Below, in pieces: positions 8,933 through 17,318 of a DNA stretch of 40,268 nt. The stretch spans positions 1 to 40,268 of the forward strand of contig CAITZZ010000217.1 in assembly GCA_903897005.1 (NCBI GenBank), given 5' to 3'. The notes below the pieces were generated by a model. It saw nothing but the letters and a program-made list of their open reading frames with translations. It had not been told where the DNA came from and made no database searches. Made by a program: the position numbers and the translations under genes. This DNA is from an uncultured beta proteobacterium (GTDB lineage: Bacteria > Pseudomonadota > Gammaproteobacteria > Burkholderiales > Burkholderiaceae_C). Each line of letters begins with the position of its first letter. Positions within the stretch are counted from its first letter, which is position 1.

Positions 8933-10111
8933 TCAAAGCACTTCAAACAATCCGGCAGCGCCTTGTCCGCAGCCAATGCACATGGTCACAACGACATGCT
9001 TCGCACCGCGGCGACGTCCCTCGATCAGGGCATGCCCGGTAAGACGCGAGCCGGTGCAGCCATAGGGATGACCCAGTGCAATGGCGCCGCCATTCACGTT
9101 CATCAGTTCCGCGGGAATTCCCAGCTTGTCACGACAGTAAATCGCCTGGACCGCAAAGGCTTCGTTCATTTCCCACAAGTCAATGTCGGTGACCTTCAAA
9201 CCGGCTTTATTCAGCAGTTTGGGAACGGCATACACCGGGCCCACGCCCATTTCATCAGGTTCGCAACCTGCCACCGCAAATCCAAGGAAACGCCCGATGG
9301 GCTGGATGCCCCTTTTTTCCGCGATTGATTCATCCATTAACACACATGCCGATGCGCCGTCGGAGAACTGGCTGGAATTACCCGCTGAAACCACACCACC
9401 GCGCATTGCTGACCGAATAGCCGCGATTCCTGCGTAGTTGGTTTCCGGACGAATCCCCTCGTCAGTGGAAACCATTCTCTCCTCGGTTCGATACTGACCG
9501 CTTTCCGGATTTTTGACACCCATCAAAGCGAGCATTGGCACAATCTCATCAGAGAATCTGCCAGCCGTTTGAGCAGCAGCAGCACGCAGTTGGCTCTCGA
9601 CGCCAAATCGATCCTGGTCTTCCCGGGATATCTTGTATCGCTCGGCAACGACTTCTGCTGTCTTCAGCATCGGCCAATAGAGCGTCTGCCGGTTCTGAGC
9701 CAGCCACTCTTCTTCTATCATGTGCCAGTTGGTGTGATCCTGAACGCAGGAAATCGACTCGACGCCGCCGGCAACCACAACATGGCATTCTCCAGTCAAA
9801 ATACGTTGCGCGGAGAGCGCTATTGCCTGCAGTCCCGAGGAGCAAAGCCGGGTGACCGTCATGCCCGGAACCGAAACGGGACACTCTGCGCGCAAAGCGA
9901 TTTGGCGTCCGATATTGATACCGTTGGCGCCTTCCGGGTTCGCGCAGCCGATGACGACGTCATCGATTTCAGCCGGGTCAACGCCCGCCCGCTCGATCGC
10001 CGCTTTGACAACATGCCCTCCCATTGTTGCAGAGTGGGTCATGTTGAAGCTGCCTTTCCAGGACTTTGCCAGAGGCGTTCTTGCAGTTGAAACAATAACC
10101 ACTGATTTCAA
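8933..10111 (-). CDS. acetyl-CoA acyltransferase (thiolase)
   Basis: A 392-residue thiolase that cleaves a 3-ketoacyl-CoA with CoA to release acetyl-CoA, the last step of a beta-oxidation round. Catalytic residues are visible: Cys90 in [10 protein letters not shown], His348 in [11 protein letters not shown] and Cys378 in [13 protein letters not shown]. The residue at 381 is Cys where Gly is usual. The start is TTG at 10111, supported by a near-perfect SD (AGGAGG, 7 nt upstream). That TTG overlaps the preceding gene's stop as TTGA, so the two are translationally coupled. Its partner is the upstream hydratase/dehydrogenase; this corresponds to PimB or FadA. Degradative rather than biosynthetic use is inferred from context. 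Confidence 0.93.
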   Translation of the reverse strand: MKSVVIVSTARTPLAKSWKGSFNMTHSATMGGHVVKAAIERAGVDPAEIDDVVIGCANPEGANGINIGRQIALRAECPVSVPGMTVTRLCSSGLQAIALSAQRILTGECHVVVAGGVESISCVQDHTNWHMIEEEWLAQNRQTLYWPMLKTAEVVAERYKISREDQDRFGVESQLRAAAAQTAGRFSDEIVPMLALMGVKNPESGQYRTEERMVSTDEGIRPETNYAGIAAIRSAMRGGVVSAGNSSQFSDGASACVLMDESIAEKRGIQPIGRFLGFAVAGCEPDEMGVGPVYAVPKLLNKAGLKVTDIDLWEMNEAFAVQAIYCRDKLGIPAELMNVNGGAIALGHPYGCTGSRLTGHALIEGRRRGAKHVVVTMCIGCGQGAAGLFEVL

Positions 10112-12213
10112 TTGGCACCTCCTGCTTGTGGTTTCGGATAGCCGGCACCCGAACCGGCCATTTGAATCAACATCGGATGTGGAGTCCAGAATTTTGCATC
10201 CGCCGAAACCCCGGCTGCAAAGCGCCGGATTTGCCGCACGACATTGACCATCCCCGTTCGCTCCGCATAAAACATTGGCCCACCTTTCTTGCGAGGAAAG
10301 CCATAGCCGGTGACAAGCACCAAATCGATATCGGATGCACGCTCGGCGACACCTTCACTCAGCACGGAAGCGCCCTCGTTCACAAGTGCATAAATGCATC
10401 GATCAACAATTTCTGCGGGAGAAATCGAGCGCTTGACTCTTCCTGACGCGGCCAGGAAGTCCTCTATCATGGTGACAACTTCGGGATTGGGCACGCCATT
10501 CTTGGCACCGGTGGCGTACCGATACCAGCCCTTCCCGGTTTTTTGGCCAAACCAGCCGTTCTGACACAATTTGTCCGCAAGTTCCGTGCGGACTTCGTCG
10601 GGATATTTCTCGTAGCGAAGTTTTCGACCCGCCCAAGGGATTTCGTTACCGACGAGGTCAAGCATGCGAAATGGCCCCATGGCCATTCCCCAGCGCTCCA
10701 ACGCTTGATCCACAGCCCAGGGCAGCGCGCCCTCTTCAAGAAGCAGCATCGCCTGTCTCACGTACTGGCTGACGATACGGTTTCCGATAAATCCGTCACA
10801 AACCCCGGCGATGACGGCTACCTTTTTCATTTTCCGAATGAGTGACAGCGAGACCTCAAGGACACTGGTATCGGTCAGTTCGCCGCGAATCACTTCCACC
10901 AGTTTCATCACATTGGCAGGAGAGAAGAAGTGGAGCCCGAGAAAACTTCCCGGCCTGGAAGTTGCCCGGGCCAGCTGGTTCACATCAAGGGCAGATGTAT
11001 TTGTAGCCAGGACAGCGTCAATCCTGAGAACGGCGTCGAGAGACTTGATCACGTCCAACTTGATAGACATGTCTTCGAATACTGCCTCGATTGCGATATC
11101 AACGTCGGCAATGTCCTCGTAGCGGCTAACTATCTGCAGGCAACTCAAGGATTGGGCCAGCTGGTCCGGCGAGATTGTTTTTCTTTCAAACTGAGTTTGG
11201 TAATGCCGTCTGATTGATGCTTCAGCTTTCTCTAGGGTTTGCGGATTGGCGTCCATCAGTCGAACAGACAAACCGGCATCGATCAAACAAATTGCGATAC
11301 CCGTACCCATCGTACCCGCACCGATGACTGCGCTCGATTGCAATGCTTTAAACGCACTATTACAGGGAAGCCTTCCCGCCATCCGGGATGCCATGAATAG
11401 ATGGCGATAGGACTGTGCATCCATGGAAGCTGCAAGTTTATGGAACAGATCGGATTCAACTGCCATACCCCGGTCAAAGGACAGCGTTGTAGCCGCCGTC
11501 AGGGCATCAATAAGCGGGATGGCTCCTGGGGAGCCATTGCGCTCACTTTTTGTGGAACGCCGCACAAAATCAAGGAAGCCGGCTGCGTTTCTGTGTGAGA
11601 TCCTCTTATTCCGGAGCAAAGGCATCGGTCGGAGCGTTGCCGCCTTTATTGCATAAGCACGTGCACCAGTTCGCAAATCTCCCTCGATGAGTTCGTCTAC
11701 GATCCCGGCTTCAAGGGCTTCCCTGGCAGAGATGGGGTTACCCTTCAGCATCATATTCAAAGCCTGCTCCAAACCAGCCGCACGTGGTAGGCGTTGTGTC
11801 CCTCCCGCGCCGGGAATAAGGCCAAGGGTTATTTCAGGAAAACCGATCTGAGCAGAGTCATCAGCGATCCGGTAGTGACATCCCAGGGCAAGCTCGCAAC
11901 CGCCGCCCAGCGCGGAACCTCTGATGGCCGCGACAACGGGTTTGTCCATGGCTTCAATTTGCTGAAAGAGCGCCTTTTGCAGAGTGGGCTCGGCAAACCC
12001 TTGCGGCGTGTCGAATTCATTCAAATCGGCACCTGCCGAGAACGCTTTGTCGTCTCCCATCAGTACAACCGCGACCACTGCCGGATCCAGATCGGCGGCC
12101 TCAAGCGCCTGTGAGAGCTCAAGCCGAACCTGATGTCCAAGACAATTTACCGGTGGATTGGTAATTGAGATTTCTGCAACTGACTGCTCAATTGAGTAAT
12201 GGACAACGGCCAT
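10108..12213 (-). CDS. bifunctional enoyl-CoA hydratase / 3-hydroxyacyl-CoA dehydrogenase (FadB/PimF-like)
   Basis: A 701-residue fusion catalysing the hydration and NAD-dependent oxidation steps of beta-oxidation. The N-terminal crotonase domain has the oxyanion motif [10 protein letters not shown] near residue 58 and the glutamate pair in GGGCELALG and [17 protein letters not shown]. The central Rossmann motif [12 protein letters not shown] starts near residue 290, followed by two 3-hydroxyacyl-CoA dehydrogenase C-terminal domains with GFIGNRI. The ATG at 12213 is chosen over a TTG at 12228 because AAGGA sits 7-8 nt upstream and homology begins there. It is the first gene of the operon, directly behind the promoter. 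Length and domain order match FadB, FadJ and PimF; operon content favours a PimF-like role. Confidence 0.93.
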   Translation of the reverse strand: MAVVHYSIEQSVAEISITNPPVNCLGHQVRLELSQALEAADLDPAVVAVVLMGDDKAFSAGADLNEFDTPQGFAEPTLQKALFQQIEAMDKPVVAAIRGSALGGGCELALGCHYRIADDSAQIGFPEITLGLIPGAGGTQRLPRAAGLEQALNMMLKGNPISAREALEAGIVDELIEGDLRTGARAYAIKAATLRPMPLLRNKRISHRNAAGFLDFVRRSTKSERNGSPGAIPLIDALTAATTLSFDRGMAVESDLFHKLAASMDAQSYRHLFMASRMAGRLPCNSAFKALQSSAVIGAGTMGTGIAICLIDAGLSVRLMDANPQTLEKAEASIRRHYQTQFERKTISPDQLAQSLSCLQIVSRYEDIADVDIAIEAVFEDMSIKLDVIKSLDAVLRIDAVLATNTSALDVNQLARATSRPGSFLGLHFFSPANVMKLVEVIRGELTDTSVLEVSLSLIRKMKKVAVIAGVCDGFIGNRIVSQYVRQAMLLLEEGALPWAVDQALERWGMAMGPFRMLDLVGNEIPWAGRKLRYEKYPDEVRTELADKLCQNGWFGQKTGKGWYRYATGAKNGVPNPEVVTMIEDFLAASGRVKRSISPAEIVDRCIYALVNEGASVLSEGVAERASDIDLVLVTGYGFPRKKGGPMFYAERTGMVNVVRQIRRFAAGVSADAKFWTPHPMLIQMAGSGAGYPKPQAGGAN

Positions 12214-12248
12214 CAGTGGTTCCTTCAAACAAAAACGAACGATGCGTC

Positions 12249-12277
12249 ATTATTGCGACCGATCGGTCGTATGTCAA
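12249..12277 (-). promoter_or_regulatory. sigma70-like promoter of the catabolic operon
   Basis: Reading the minus strand, a consensus -35 TTGACA (complement of 12272-12277) is followed by exactly 17 nt and a -10 AATAAT (complement of 12249-12254, 5 of 6 consensus). Transcription would begin near 12242, leaving a leader of about 29 nt that contains the SD of the first gene. It is the only strong promoter seen for the ten-gene minus-strand array. Confidence 0.75.
12256..12269. promoter_or_regulatory. 14-bp palindromic operator inside the promoter spacer
   Basis: CGACCGATCGGTCG is a perfect palindrome that fills most of the 17-nt spacer between -35 and -10. Dimeric repressors, notably many TetR-family regulators of acyl-CoA catabolism, bind ACCGATCGGT-like sites. 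Occupancy would block RNA polymerase. No TetR gene lies in this window, so the cognate repressor must be elsewhere. Confidence 0.65.
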
Positions 12278-12348
12278 TGGGTTGCATTGGTCCAATACAT
12301 CCTGGACTGTGGATGCGACTTGAACGGATAGGACGGGCGATGCAACAG

Positions 12349-12519
12349 GTGTCCCCCCAGCGCCGCGCTGCGGCACTGTTCGATGGCCGACGTGACCTTG
12401 AGCTGACCCAGGCTCAAGTGCCCTTGCTGGGACTTGCGCCAAGACGCTCCGTGGGTACGAAAGATGCCCGAAAGCCGACACCTGGGATCACCCGTTACTG
12501 GTCGGGACCAGACGACCAC
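12349..12519 (-). pseudogene. remnant of an IS91-family transposase N-terminal domain
   Basis: In the minus frame that opens at 12519, the segment GIFRTHGASW (near 12440-12466) followed by GHLSLGQLKVTSAIEQCRS and AALGGH (ending at 12349) matches the N-terminal region of IS91-type transposases. In those, AIxxCRTAALGGH precedes a Cys-rich zinc-binding stretch. After GGH the match stops abruptly and the expected Cys-x2-Cys and NSCRNRHCPKCQ motifs are missing. It is a truncated fragment of under 60 codons of a protein normally several hundred residues long. The remaining DNA in 12278-12584 holds no other gene; a short inverted repeat TGGTC/GACCA lies at 12499-12510. Confidence 0.7.
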
Positions 12520-12584
12520 TTTGAAAATGGGTCATACCGTTAGCAGTCATCGGCGGCAAGACTGCGCAAATCCGTAAATTGCGG

Positions 12585-13925
12585 CTATCCGGCGCCTACG
12601 TCGACGATTGCTAGCCGGCCGATTTTCCGAGAAGCGTCATCTGTTTGCCTGCTCAACGCTTCAATGCACGGTTGAAATGCAGCACTGAACCTGGTTTCAT
12701 TTCTTAACCTGCTTAGATACTCTTGCGCCAACTTGTGTGCAACTCGCCAAGTGTCGCCATCAACCGATGGATGAAGATGTGCCGCGGATATCTCATCTCT
12801 CACTACACCGCCCGCGGTAGGACTGAAGGTCATGGGGAGCATGTCATACGCAGGACTTAATTCATATGGCCTACCCCGGTCGCTCACAAACGAAAGGTTC
12901 CCGGCGTGCATGTCGGTGTTTCCAATCAGGGTCCCAAAAGCGAACAGCAGCGCGACACCCGCATGCGCCTGCGTGGTGATGACCCTTTGTCTTACCAACT
13001 CAGCCGTCACCACGGGCCAAGGTGCTGTTGCGTTCCCGACAAATTCCCCTTCAAGACAAGCCAATGACAACAGTGCGTGTCGGCCAAGTGCAGCTTCTCT
13101 GTCGAACCGTTCAAGTTCCAGGAAGCGCTGCGCCCCAACGTCCACCACACGCGACAGGGCGGCTGACACACCACCCGCTGCGAGCGTTTCCAAAGCAAGG
13201 TGTTCAGCCAGCAGCAAATCGCGCCAGCGCGCGGCAATGGGGTTGTCATCGGGTACCGAAAACTTGACCAAGACATGGCCTTTGTCGCAATAGGTGCAGA
13301 ACTTGGGCTGTTCGCCACCCGCCGATGACCAGGCTTCTCCTACGGTGAGGGCCTCTGCGGCAAGCCGAGGGTAAGCGTTGGCTCGCACCACCAAGGGTGA
13401 CGGTGCGTTGACGAACCGGTCTCGAGCGAGATCCCCCAGCAGCAAATTGCCGACCGCGTCGCCCCCGTTGAGCAAGAGGGCACGCAATGCATCAGTGTCA
13501 CTCCAATGCCGGACGTCAGGAGGCAAACCCAAGCCGTTGGCGTGTTGGCGCGCATAGGCGCGCCCGAGGAAACCTTGAGGGCGCATGTCGGTTAACCACC
13601 ACGGCAGCCCCTCGTGATAGCTTGCCTGGCCATCGGAGTCCCGCATGACAAACCCGTCAGGCCTGACCGGACTGAGCTGCCCTAGAGGTTCAATCTGACC
13701 ACGTGCATTGACGCGGTAGACCGGTATGTCGGGCAGGCCCCGGAAAGTGTCCCGCAGCGCGTATTGGGTTGAACGTGCAGCACCCAATGTAACGATTTCT
13801 CCAGGAATTGACGCCAATGCGCGCGCAAGGGTTGGCCGGGTGACGCCCAGGCCTACGCACAACTTTCCTGCTGGTACAGGACCAGCAGCCAGTGCAGTAC
13901 GGATTTGGGCGATGCGATCTGCCAT
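12585..13925 (-). CDS. HipA-like serine/threonine kinase with fused N-terminal helix-turn-helix (YjjJ/HipH-like)
   Basis: A 446-residue protein. Residues 1-40 look like a winged helix-turn-helix (VTRPTLARALASI). The rest is a HipA-type kinase: SAGGEQPKF at 200-209 is the nucleotide-binding loop, GNTDMHAGN at 335-343 contains the catalytic Asp338, and YDMLPM supplies the metal-binding Asp361. HipA kinases phosphorylate targets such as glutamyl-tRNA synthetase and cause growth arrest. In classical loci a separate HipB antitoxin represses the promoter; here no hipB is adjacent and the DNA-binding domain is fused, as in E. coli YjjJ (HipH). Start ATG 13925. Tandem repeats immediately upstream are probably its own operator. 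Activity and target are not deducible. Confidence 0.85.
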   Translation of the reverse strand: MADRIAQIRTALAAGPVPAGKLCVGLGVTRPTLARALASIPGEIVTLGAARSTQYALRDTFRGLPDIPVYRVNARGQIEPLGQLSPVRPDGFVMRDSDGQASYHEGLPWWLTDMRPQGFLGRAYARQHANGLGLPPDVRHWSDTDALRALLLNGGDAVGNLLLGDLARDRFVNAPSPLVVRANAYPRLAAEALTVGEAWSSAGGEQPKFCTYCDKGHVLVKFSVPDDNPIAARWRDLLLAEHLALETLAAGGVSAALSRVVDVGAQRFLELERFDREAALGRHALLSLACLEGEFVGNATAPWPVVTAELVRQRVITTQAHAGVALLFAFGTLIGNTDMHAGNLSFVSDRGRPYELSPAYDMLPMTFSPTAGGVVRDEISAAHLHPSVDGDTWRVAHKLAQEYLSRLRNETRFSAAFQPCIEALSRQTDDASRKIGRLAIVDVGAG

Positions 13926-13947
13926 GTTGCTGTTTATATTACGTTAT

Positions 13948-13983
13948 ATGTAACGATTAATGTAACGATGTGTGTGACGATTG
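13948..13983. repeat. three tandem 12-bp repeats in the hipA-like promoter
   Basis: Three contiguous copies of an RTGTRACGATKD-type unit occupy 13948-13959, 13960-13971 and 13972-13983. An inverted half-site CGTTA (13942-13946) faces the first TAACG (13951-13955). They begin 23 bp upstream of the start codon at 13925 and overlap the likely promoter. This suits cooperative binding of a helix-turn-helix protein, most simply the gene's own N-terminal domain. Confidence 0.6.
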
Positions 13984-14036
13984 TACTTTGACTCCCACGA
14001 CCTGTCTACACAGCAGGGGGCATCTAAAATGGGGCC

Positions 14037-14912
14037 ATGAAAGCCAATTTGTACGCGCTTGCCGCCATTGGCTTGTGGGCCTCGCTTGCCGCGCTGGGTG
14101 TGGCACTGAAGCACGTTCCGCCCTTCCTGCTGACCGGCATCGCCCTGTGTGCCGGCAGCGTGCTGGCCTGGCCCTACGTTCTGAAAAAGCCACAGCTCTG
14201 GAGCGTGCGCCCCAGCACCCTGGCGCTGGGTGTCTGCACGCTTTTCGGCTATCACTTCTTTTTGTTCATGGGGCTGCGTCTGGCCTCTGCGGTTGAGGTC
14301 AATCTGGTCAACTACCTCTGGCCGCTGTTGATCGTGGTCTTGTCACCCCTGTATCTGGCAGGCGTCAAGTTGCGCGGCGTTCATCTTGTCGCTGCCACGC
14401 TGGGTTTCAGCGGCGCGGCGCTGGCCATTTTGGGTGGTGGCGATCTGGACACTGCACGCACTGCCAAGGCAAGCTGGGAGCCGCTTGCGGGCTACCTGCT
14501 GGCACTGGCGTCCGCCTTCATCTGGGCCAACTATTCCCTGCAGACCAAACGGGGTGAACTCAATAAGCGGGGGTTTCCGTCGGCCGCCATCGGCCTGTTC
14601 GGGCTGCTCTCAGGCCTGGCCTCTCTGCTGTGCCATGTCGCGCTGGAGCCCTCGGTCAGTCTGAGCCAACAGGACTGGCTGCTCTTGCTGATCTTGGGCT
14701 TGGGGCCTTTGGGTGCCGCCTTTTTTCTCTGGGACAAGGCACTGAAAGCGGGGGATGTGCGCCAGATTGGTCTTCTGAGCTACCTGACGCCGCTGGCCTC
14801 GACAACGCTGCTGCTGCTCGTTACCGGGCGCTCGCTGACCTGGCACACGGCACTGGCAGCCGCCCTGATCATTGGCGCAGCGCTGCTGGGGACACGCAAG
14901 AGTCGTGCTTGA
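14037..14912 (+). CDS. DMT-family (EamA) exporter, YddG-like
   Basis: A 291-residue protein with about ten hydrophobic segments, consistent with two five-helix EamA repeats. VEVNLVNYLWPLLIVV and AFIWANYSLQTKR resemble the aromatic-amino-acid exporter YddG. It is predicted to export small metabolites across the inner membrane; the substrate is inferred only by family. The ATG at 14037 has no SD, but a TAAAAT hexamer ends exactly 6 nt before it, suggesting leaderless transcription. It is divergent from the hipA-like gene. Confidence 0.85.
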   Translation: MKANLYALAAIGLWASLAALGVALKHVPPFLLTGIALCAGSVLAWPYVLKKPQLWSVRPSTLALGVCTLFGYHFFLFMGLRLASAVEVNLVNYLWPLLIVVLSPLYLAGVKLRGVHLVAATLGFSGAALAILGGGDLDTARTAKASWEPLAGYLLALASAFIWANYSLQTKRGELNKRGFPSAAIGLFGLLSGLASLLCHVALEPSVSLSQQDWLLLLILGLGPLGAAFFLWDKALKAGDVRQIGLLSYLTPLASTTLLLLVTGRSLTWHTALAAALIIGAALLGTRKSRA

Positions 14913-14914
14913 AA

Positions 14915-15334
14915 TCAGCGCTCGCTGTGCAAACGCGCCGCGTCAAGGTCGGTCATGATTCGCGGGTCTGCCTTGGCTAGAGCCCAAAGCCTTGCATCAG
15001 AACGGGACCGGGCCAGACGCTCGGACCAGCCATCAAGGGCCACCATCACGACATTGGCCAGCTTGCGCGCCGGCGCGGCAAACACCGCCAATGCAACAAA
15101 GCCCAACAGCCACATGGCGACCCACGCGGCAAACAAATGCCCGTCAGCCCAGGTTTCAACCAGTTGGTCGGCAACCACCACCAGCGCCGACACCATGGCC
15201 GCCAGCAGCATCAAGCTCAGACCCCGGGTGCTGTCCAGACTGCGGTACAGCGCACGCGCCGCGAAGAATGCCGATTCGAGCCGCTCCACGCCTGGATGAC
15301 GGGTCGGGAAACTGGGTTGAATAAAACTTGTCAT
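14915..15334 (-). CDS. small membrane protein of unknown function
   Basis: A 139-residue product starting at ATG 15334, where AAGGA sits 7 nt upstream. Upstream in-frame starts lack an SD. Two hydrophobic segments near residues 40-60 and 68-88 (LMLLAAMVSALVVVA and WVAMWLLGFVALAVFA) are followed by a charged cytoplasmic-looking tail of about 50 residues (RSDARLWALAKADPRI). It is convergent with the exporter gene, their stops 2 nt apart. I do not recognise the family with certainty; similar short Burkholderiales proteins are annotated as hypothetical. Confidence 0.7.
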   Translation of the reverse strand: MTSFIQPSFPTRHPGVERLESAFFAARALYRSLDSTRGLSLMLLAAMVSALVVVADQLVETWADGHLFAAWVAMWLLGFVALAVFAAPARKLANVVMVALDGWSERLARSRSDARLWALAKADPRIMTDLDAARLHSER

Positions 15335-15419
15335 TAAGAGATCCTTGCTTCGATTCCCCGCTGAAGAGCCGGGAAGCAGGGCAATACTAGGGTTTATACT
15401 AGTACGATGCAAGTTTATT

Positions 15420-15433
15420 TATATGATCATATA
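15420..15433. promoter_or_regulatory. 14-bp AT-rich palindrome upstream of a lysR gene
   Basis: TATATGATCATATA is a perfect palindrome 27 bp before the TTG start at 15461, in an AT-rich gap (15335-15460) between divergent genes. It may be an operator for the LysR protein itself or part of the promoter. Short AT-rich palindromes also arise by chance, so this is tentative. Confidence 0.4.
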
Positions 15434-15460
15434 TATTCATAATAGTGATTAATTGACTCC

Positions 15461-16462
15461 TTGAACGCCATTAATTTCCGCACACTCGACTTGAATTTGC
15501 TGCGGGTTTTCGACGAGGTCATGTCCGAACGCAGTCTGACCCGGGCCGCGCACAATCTCTCGCTGACCCAGCCAGCCGTCAGCAACGCCCTGCGGCGCTT
15601 GCGCGAGACCGTCGGTGATGAATTGATCAAACGAGAGGGTCAGGCGATGGCGCCCACAGCACGCGCGCTGGCGCTGTGGCCGGCCGTGCGTGAGGCCTTG
15701 CGCCAACTGCAGGACGTGTTGACACCGAGCGGTTTTGTGCCGTTGCAGGCCGGCAACACCTTCGTGCTGGCGATGGCTGACGCGACCGCCGCCGAGCTGA
15801 TACCGGGCCTGGTCGAGATCATGGACCGTGATGCCCCCGGTGTCTCGATTCGCGTCGTGCCACTGACCACGCGCGACCCGCGCCGCTTGCTTGACAAAGA
15901 GGCGGTCGATCTGGCCGTGGGCTACTTTCCGGCCGCCCTTGCCGATCTGACAGCCCGTGCCCAGGCCGGCGAAGCTGTGGCTTTCGCGCACCGGCGACTC
16001 TACAGCGGGGAGTACGTCTGCGTGATGCGTCGCGACCACCCCTTGGCCGAGCAAGAGCTGACGCTGGAGCACTATTGCGCCGCGCGCCACTTGCTTGTCA
16101 GTTTTTCCGGACGCCCCTATGGCTTTGTGGACGAGGCTTTGGCACTGATCGGACGTGAGCGCCGCGTCGTTCTCACCGTGAACCAGTTTTTTGCCGCAGG
16201 CAAGGTAGTAACGCACTCCAATCTGCTGACAGTGTTGCCGCGTCACTTCGTCAATGGCACCGGCTTTTCGGATCAACTGGTGTTGCGCGAATTGCCTTTT
16301 GCCGTGCCACCGGTGCACGTTGACGCCCTCTGGCACCACCGCATGCACCGCGTCAGTGCTCACGAGTGGTTGCGCAGCGCCGTTGCAACGGTGGCCAATT
16401 CAGCCTTCGCCGTCAGACAATCACAGAATGAAGATTCAACTGCTGTCAGACCTGCACCTTGA
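15461..16462 (+). CDS. LysR-family transcriptional regulator
   Basis: A 333-residue regulator. The N-terminal helix-turn-helix is at residues 9-65 (LDLNLLRVFDEVMSERSLTRAAHNLSLTQPAVSNALRRLRE), followed by a type 2 periplasmic-binding-like effector domain. The only plausible start is TTG at 15461: an in-frame stop lies at 15446 and homology begins at residue 9. No SD is obvious. It is divergent from the small membrane protein. Its 3' end overlaps the next gene by 35 nt. The NodD/NahR-like opening places it in a large subgroup without a specific inducer prediction. Confidence 0.88.
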   Translation: MNAINFRTLDLNLLRVFDEVMSERSLTRAAHNLSLTQPAVSNALRRLRETVGDELIKREGQAMAPTARALALWPAVREALRQLQDVLTPSGFVPLQAGNTFVLAMADATAAELIPGLVEIMDRDAPGVSIRVVPLTTRDPRRLLDKEAVDLAVGYFPAALADLTARAQAGEAVAFAHRRLYSGEYVCVMRRDHPLAEQELTLEHYCAARHLLVSFSGRPYGFVDEALALIGRERRVVLTVNQFFAAGKVVTHSNLLTVLPRHFVNGTGFSDQLVLRELPFAVPPVHVDALWHHRMHRVSAHEWLRSAVATVANSAFAVRQSQNEDSTAVRPAP

Positions 16463-17270
16463 GGTCCACCCGCATTGGGTCGCCACCCCGGCGCCAGGCG
16501 CCGACTTGCTGGTGCTCGCGGGCGACATCGGCTCCTACCAGGCCGGCTCGCTGCTGTCAGACGATGAGTTTGGTCTGCAGCGCTTCTCTCCGCTGCACGG
16601 CTGGCCAACGCCGGTGCTGTTTGTCCCCGGCAACCATGAATACGATGCGCTCGACTTCGATGCCGCGCACATCCGCCTGCGCCAGACGTGCGAGCGACTG
16701 GGCATTGTCTGGCTGGAGCGCGAAGTCTTCACCTGTCAGGACAGGAGTGGCCAGACCGTGCGCTTCGTTGGCACCACGCTGTGGAGTGATTTTGATGCCC
16801 TCGGTCCGGCCAACACGGCAACCGAGACCGGCTCCTCTGCCCTGTTGGCGCAGCAGCTCAGGGCGCGCGACAAGGCCTTTCGCGCGGCCAATTACTATCT
16901 GAAGAAGACCGCTACGACACGGCACGGTCTGCCGATGCTGGCCGAGCAAGTGCGGCACCAAGCGCTTGTCTGCCAGGACTGGTTGGAAGCCACCTTGCGC
17001 CTGCCCTTTGCCGGTCGCACGGTCGTCGTAACCCATTTCGCCCCCAGCCTCATGAGCGCTGATCCCCGTTATGGGATCACACCGGGCACTGCCGGATTCT
17101 GCAATGCACTGGACGCACTGCTGCCACAGGCACAACACTGGCTGCACGGGCACCTGCACGCGCCGTGCGGCTATGTCAAGAACGGCTGTCGCGTCATGGC
17201 CAATCCGCTGGGCTATGCCAGAAAAAACGAACAAACAGCATTTCAGGCGGCACAGTGCATCGAGCTATGA
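16428..17270 (+). CDS. calcineurin-like metallophosphoesterase
   Basis: A 280-residue cytoplasmic phosphoesterase. Metal-ligand motifs are complete: DLH at residues 8-10, GD at 32-33, GNHE at 68-71, VTHFAPS in the second half and HGHLH near the C-terminus. These coordinate a dinuclear metal centre. The ATG at 16428 is used because the DLH motif must lie near the N-terminus; a longer frame exists upstream within lysR but has no homology. The 35-nt overlap with the preceding gene suggests co-transcription. The substrate is unknown. Confidence 0.88.
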   Translation: MKIQLLSDLHLEVHPHWVATPAPGADLLVLAGDIGSYQAGSLLSDDEFGLQRFSPLHGWPTPVLFVPGNHEYDALDFDAAHIRLRQTCERLGIVWLEREVFTCQDRSGQTVRFVGTTLWSDFDALGPANTATETGSSALLAQQLRARDKAFRAANYYLKKTATTRHGLPMLAEQVRHQALVCQDWLEATLRLPFAGRTVVVTHFAPSLMSADPRYGITPGTAGFCNALDALLPQAQHWLHGHLHAPCGYVKNGCRVMANPLGYARKNEQTAFQAAQCIEL

Positions 17271-17318
17271 AAACAGTCATGACCTTGGGTACACTGACGT
17301 TTTGACTGAGGAACAAAA

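Noticed and set aside
13948-13983. CRISPR or iteron origin in the tandem 12-bp repeats
   Set aside because: The units are contiguous with no spacers, only three copies, and no replication-initiator or cas gene is near. Promoter operators are the simpler reading.
16254-16427. Longer N-terminus for the metallophosphoesterase
   Set aside because: The extra codons lie inside the lysR gene and put the DLH metal motif 66 residues from the start instead of at residue 8. The ATG at 16428 fits the family.
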